Below are positions 6,484-8,626 of a stretch of DNA of 8,626 nucleotides, piece after piece. The notes under the pieces are model-generated. The model saw only the letters and a program-made list of their open reading frames with translations. It searched no databases and had not been told where the DNA came from. Within the stretch, counting starts at the first letter, position 1; every line of letters begins with the position of its first letter. This DNA comes from Acidobacteriota bacterium. Its GTDB lineage: Bacteria; Acidobacteriota; Polarisedimenticolia; QHYA01. The position numbers and the translations under genes were made by a program. The stretch covers positions 1 through 8,626 of the forward strand of contig QHYA01000135.1 of assembly GCA_003223995.1 (NCBI GenBank), written 5' to 3'.

Positions 6484-8626
6484 TCAACCGGAGAAAGCGC
6501 CTGCGGATCCGTCCCTCGGCCGTCCGAGCCACGCCCCGGAAGCAGGCTGCAGGGGTTTGTCTTCCCGGGCAGGCGGCGGCGCGTTGTGGAGGAGCTTGTA
6601 GAAGGGACCCACCTCGGAGGGGGAGATGGCGGCGCGGCTGATGTTGCCTCCCTGGGCGAGATAGAGGGCCGGCGGCCGGTCGTGATGCGTCAGCCCGATC
6701 GCGTTGATCATGTCCAGGTCGGCCACAGGATCGAGGACGACTCTCATCAGGAAAGGAACATCGAGACGGTAGGCGGTGTCGAGAAGGGATCGGGCCTCCG
6801 GCTGGGCCGGGTCACCGACAAGGAAGGCCCAGAGGGGCCCGTCGAGGTACTCCGAGACGGCCAGCCCATAATCCGCCGAACGGAGTCCGAAGCTCTGATA
6901 TCGCGGCGAGAGCCCTTCGAGGATGTGTTTCGCGACGTCCGCCCACCTGAGCCGGCCGGGCATCTCGACGGCGACCGCGCCCTCGCCCCGCGCTTCCTGA
7001 CGGACCTTTTCCAGTCCCTCGTCCCGCTTCAGGTAGTGAAGCCGCGAGAACAGGCGAGCCGCGAGGCAGTTCTCGTCATAGTTGTGCTTCGCGTACTGCA
7101 GCAGCGTCGGTCCGCCATGCTGTGGGATGCAATCTCCGAGAAGCCCTGTTTCCCGGTCGCGCAGGTTGTCTCGAACGAAGCGGGCAACGTCCAGGGCCGT
7201 ATCAACATGGTTCTTCGCTCCGGTCTGCTCGTACGCTTCCAGGTGAGCAGCGACGAAGGCGAGCTGGTCCTCGAGAATCAAGGGGCCCGTTCCTTGTTCT
7301 CCGAACCATGCGTGCTGGATCCCCCGGCCCTTCGTGTAAAGCTTCTCGTCGAGGAAAGCGAGCCCTCTGAGGGCCCGCTCGCGGGCGGCCGGGTCATCCG
7401 CAACGGAGGCGTAGCGAAGAAGAGCGCGGACCGCGTGAGCCGCGGGAGCCGTGATGGTCATCCGCAGGACCGATGGAGGCGGGAGCTTCGCGCGCTGCTC
7501 CGCGCTGGCCCTGTAGTAATCGCCGCCATCGCGCGAGGTCAGATCCGCCGTCTGGGCGTACGCGAACCCCCCCTCATCGAGCGACAGCGTCTTCAAGACG
7601 TACGACGCTATCCGCCGAGCGCCTTCAAGATAGAAGGGCTTGGCGGTGGCTCGGTAGGCATCGACGAAGGATTCGAGCGCATCGGCGTTGCGATCGAGGA
7701 GCTTCTCGTAATTGATCATCTTCCAGTCTTCTTTCGCCGCCAGCCGGTAGATTCCCCCATCGACAGGATCGATCAGCCCGTTGGAGGACGCCAGCGCTCC
7801 CTCGGCCGCAGCCAGCAGCTCGGGATCGCTCTTGAGCCGGTTGAACATGAGGCAGGCCTCGATGGCGGTGGGGACCAGATACTTCGGCGCCCTGCCGAAA
7901 CCGCCATGGACCGCGTCGACGCTTCCCCGGATCAGCTCGGCGACCTGCTCCAGCGAGGCCCCCGTGACGGGCCCGCTCTTCTTCTGGTTCTCCTCCTTCA
8001 TCTCTTGCAGCACCGCCGAGCGAAACAGAATGCTCCCTTTCGGCCCGCGCGTCCTGAAGTAATCAGCGGATTCCCGAAGAAAAGCCGCAAGTTTCTCGGG
8101 CTTGACCAGTTCCAGCGTCATCCGGTGCGGCTTGCTCGCCTCCCCGGCCGGGACATAGAGGGGATCGCCCTCCGGGTTCAGAATGGTCATGGAGGGCCAA
8201 GAGACGCCCGGGTACCGTTGGCGGATGTCGGGGCGGAGATCCGCGTCCACGAGAATGGGAATGAATCGGCTGCGGATGATCGACACGACCTCGGGACGGG
8301 TCAGCACCTCGTTGACGAAGTGCACCGCATCACGGTTCCACTGCACCGATACGACGAGCAGGATCGGCCGGTTCAGGGCTTGGGCTCGAAGGAAGGCGGC
8401 ATTGGCGAACGGGTACCAGTCGATGCCACTCTGGCTCTGTGCGCTCCTTGTCTTGCCGGCGCCTCCGGCATCGGACGGCGTGGTTCCCTTGCTGGCCGAT
8501 CCGGCGTCTTCCTGCTTTCCGGCTCCCGAGCCGCCCTGCGAAGATGGCGCAACTGCCCCGAAGCCAGATGCGGCAAGTCGTGGGCCGAGCGTGGGGGAAG
8601 AAGCGAGCAGCCAGAGAGTCAGGGCA
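6484..8626 (-). CDS. Secreted thioredoxin-like DUF255/YyaL-type protein, 5' end cut by the window edge
   Basis: 713 residues are visible; the start codon lies beyond the right edge (first full codon 8625-8623). Visible residues 1-19 (ALTLWLLASSPTLGPRLAA) look like the end of a signal peptide. Residues about 20-65 are a Gly/Ser-rich linker. Residues about 66-195 form a DUF255-type thioredoxin domain: GIDWYPFANAAFLRAQALNR, then PILLVVSV, IPILVDADLRPDIRQRY, and a likely cis-proline WP (143-144). The expected CxxC is missing: the corresponding stretch is VQWNRDA (94-100), with no cysteine nearby. Residues about 215-713 form an alpha/alpha-barrel like YyaL, with HGGFGRAPK (240-248) and DGGIYRLAAKEDWKMINYEK (290-309). 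A GTG at 8346 is inside the domain and is not the real start. It probably begins the run continuing to mtnP, 40 bp away. It is presumably exported. Family function is poorly known; redox catalysis by this copy seems unlikely. Confidence 0.88.
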   Translation of the reverse strand, partial: ALTLWLLASSPTLGPRLAASGFGAVAPSSQGGSGAGKQEDAGSASKGTTPSDAGGAGKTRSAQSQSGIDWYPFANAAFLRAQALNRPILLVVSVQWNRDAVHFVNEVLTRPEVVSIIRSRFIPILVDADLRPDIRQRYPGVSWPSMTILNPEGDPLYVPAGEASKPHRMTLELVKPEKLAAFLRESADYFRTRGPKGSILFRSAVLQEMKEENQKKSGPVTGASLEQVAELIRGSVDAVHGGFGRAPKYLVPTAIEACLMFNRLKSDPELLAAAEGALASSNGLIDPVDGGIYRLAAKEDWKMINYEKLLDRNADALESFVDAYRATAKPFYLEGARRIASYVLKTLSLDEGGFAYAQTADLTSRDGGDYYRASAEQRAKLPPPSVLRMTITAPAAHAVRALLRYASVADDPAARERALRGLAFLDEKLYTKGRGIQHAWFGEQGTGPLILEDQLAFVAAHLEAYEQTGAKNHVDTALDVARFVRDNLRDRETGLLGDCIPQHGGPTLLQYAKHNYDENCLAARLFSRLHYLKRDEGLEKVRQEARGEGAVAVEMPGRLRWADVAKHILEGLSPRYQSFGLRSADYGLAVSEYLDGPLWAFLVGDPAQPEARSLLDTAYRLDVPFLMRVVLDPVADLDMINAIGLTHHDRPPALYLAQGGNISRAAISPSEVGPFYKLLHNAPPPAREDKPLQPASGAWLGRPRDGSAGAFSG

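Noticed and set aside
8373..8576. 67-codon minus-strand frame near the right edge
   Set aside because: It is out of frame with the thioredoxin-like gene, whose own frame continues through this interval with a signal peptide-like start and a sensible DWYPF motif.

Overview
This is a high-GC bacterial window (strong G/C bias at third codon positions) in which every gene I can support lies on the minus strand. Read in the direction of transcription (high to low coordinates), the order is: a secreted thioredoxin-like/DUF255 (YyaL-type) protein that runs off the right edge, mtnP (5'-methylthioadenosine phosphorylase), a PfkB-family carbohydrate/nucleoside kinase, a five-segment membrane protein, ribH (lumazine synthase), nusB (antitermination factor), a zinc-ribbon protein with a low-complexity linker, and leuS (leucyl-tRNA synthetase), which runs off the left edge. 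There are no mobile elements, CRISPR arrays, tRNAs or rRNAs.

The layout falls into two blocks. Block 1 (about 8626 to 3926) is tightly packed: 40 bp, then 3 bp, then an 11-bp overlap separate its genes, so it is probably one transcript. It joins purine/methionine salvage (MtnP releasing adenine and methylthioribose-1-phosphate from methylthioadenosine) to a PfkB kinase of unknown substrate and an unrecognised membrane protein. Block 2 (3856 to 1) is ribH-nusB-zinc ribbon-leuS, with gaps of 57, 29 and 89 bp. A plausible sigma70-type promoter and a leader hairpin sit between the blocks, just upstream of ribH, so block 2 may have its own start signal. Its genes serve flavin synthesis, rRNA transcription antitermination and translation.

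The ribH-nusB pair followed by leuS, the MtnP/PfkB pair, and the zinc-ribbon protein with a C-terminal 'LARVVFSDIEVYN' segment resemble what I recall from Acidobacteriota and the former Deltaproteobacteria (Myxococcota/Desulfobacterota). An uncultured member of one of these groups is my best guess, but the sequence alone does not settle it.

This looks mainly like an ordinary housekeeping region. The points most worth a second look are the thioredoxin-like domain that has lost both active-site cysteines, the promoter-plus-hairpin leader before ribH, the zinc-ribbon protein between nusB and leuS, and the coupled mtnP-pfkB-membrane protein set.
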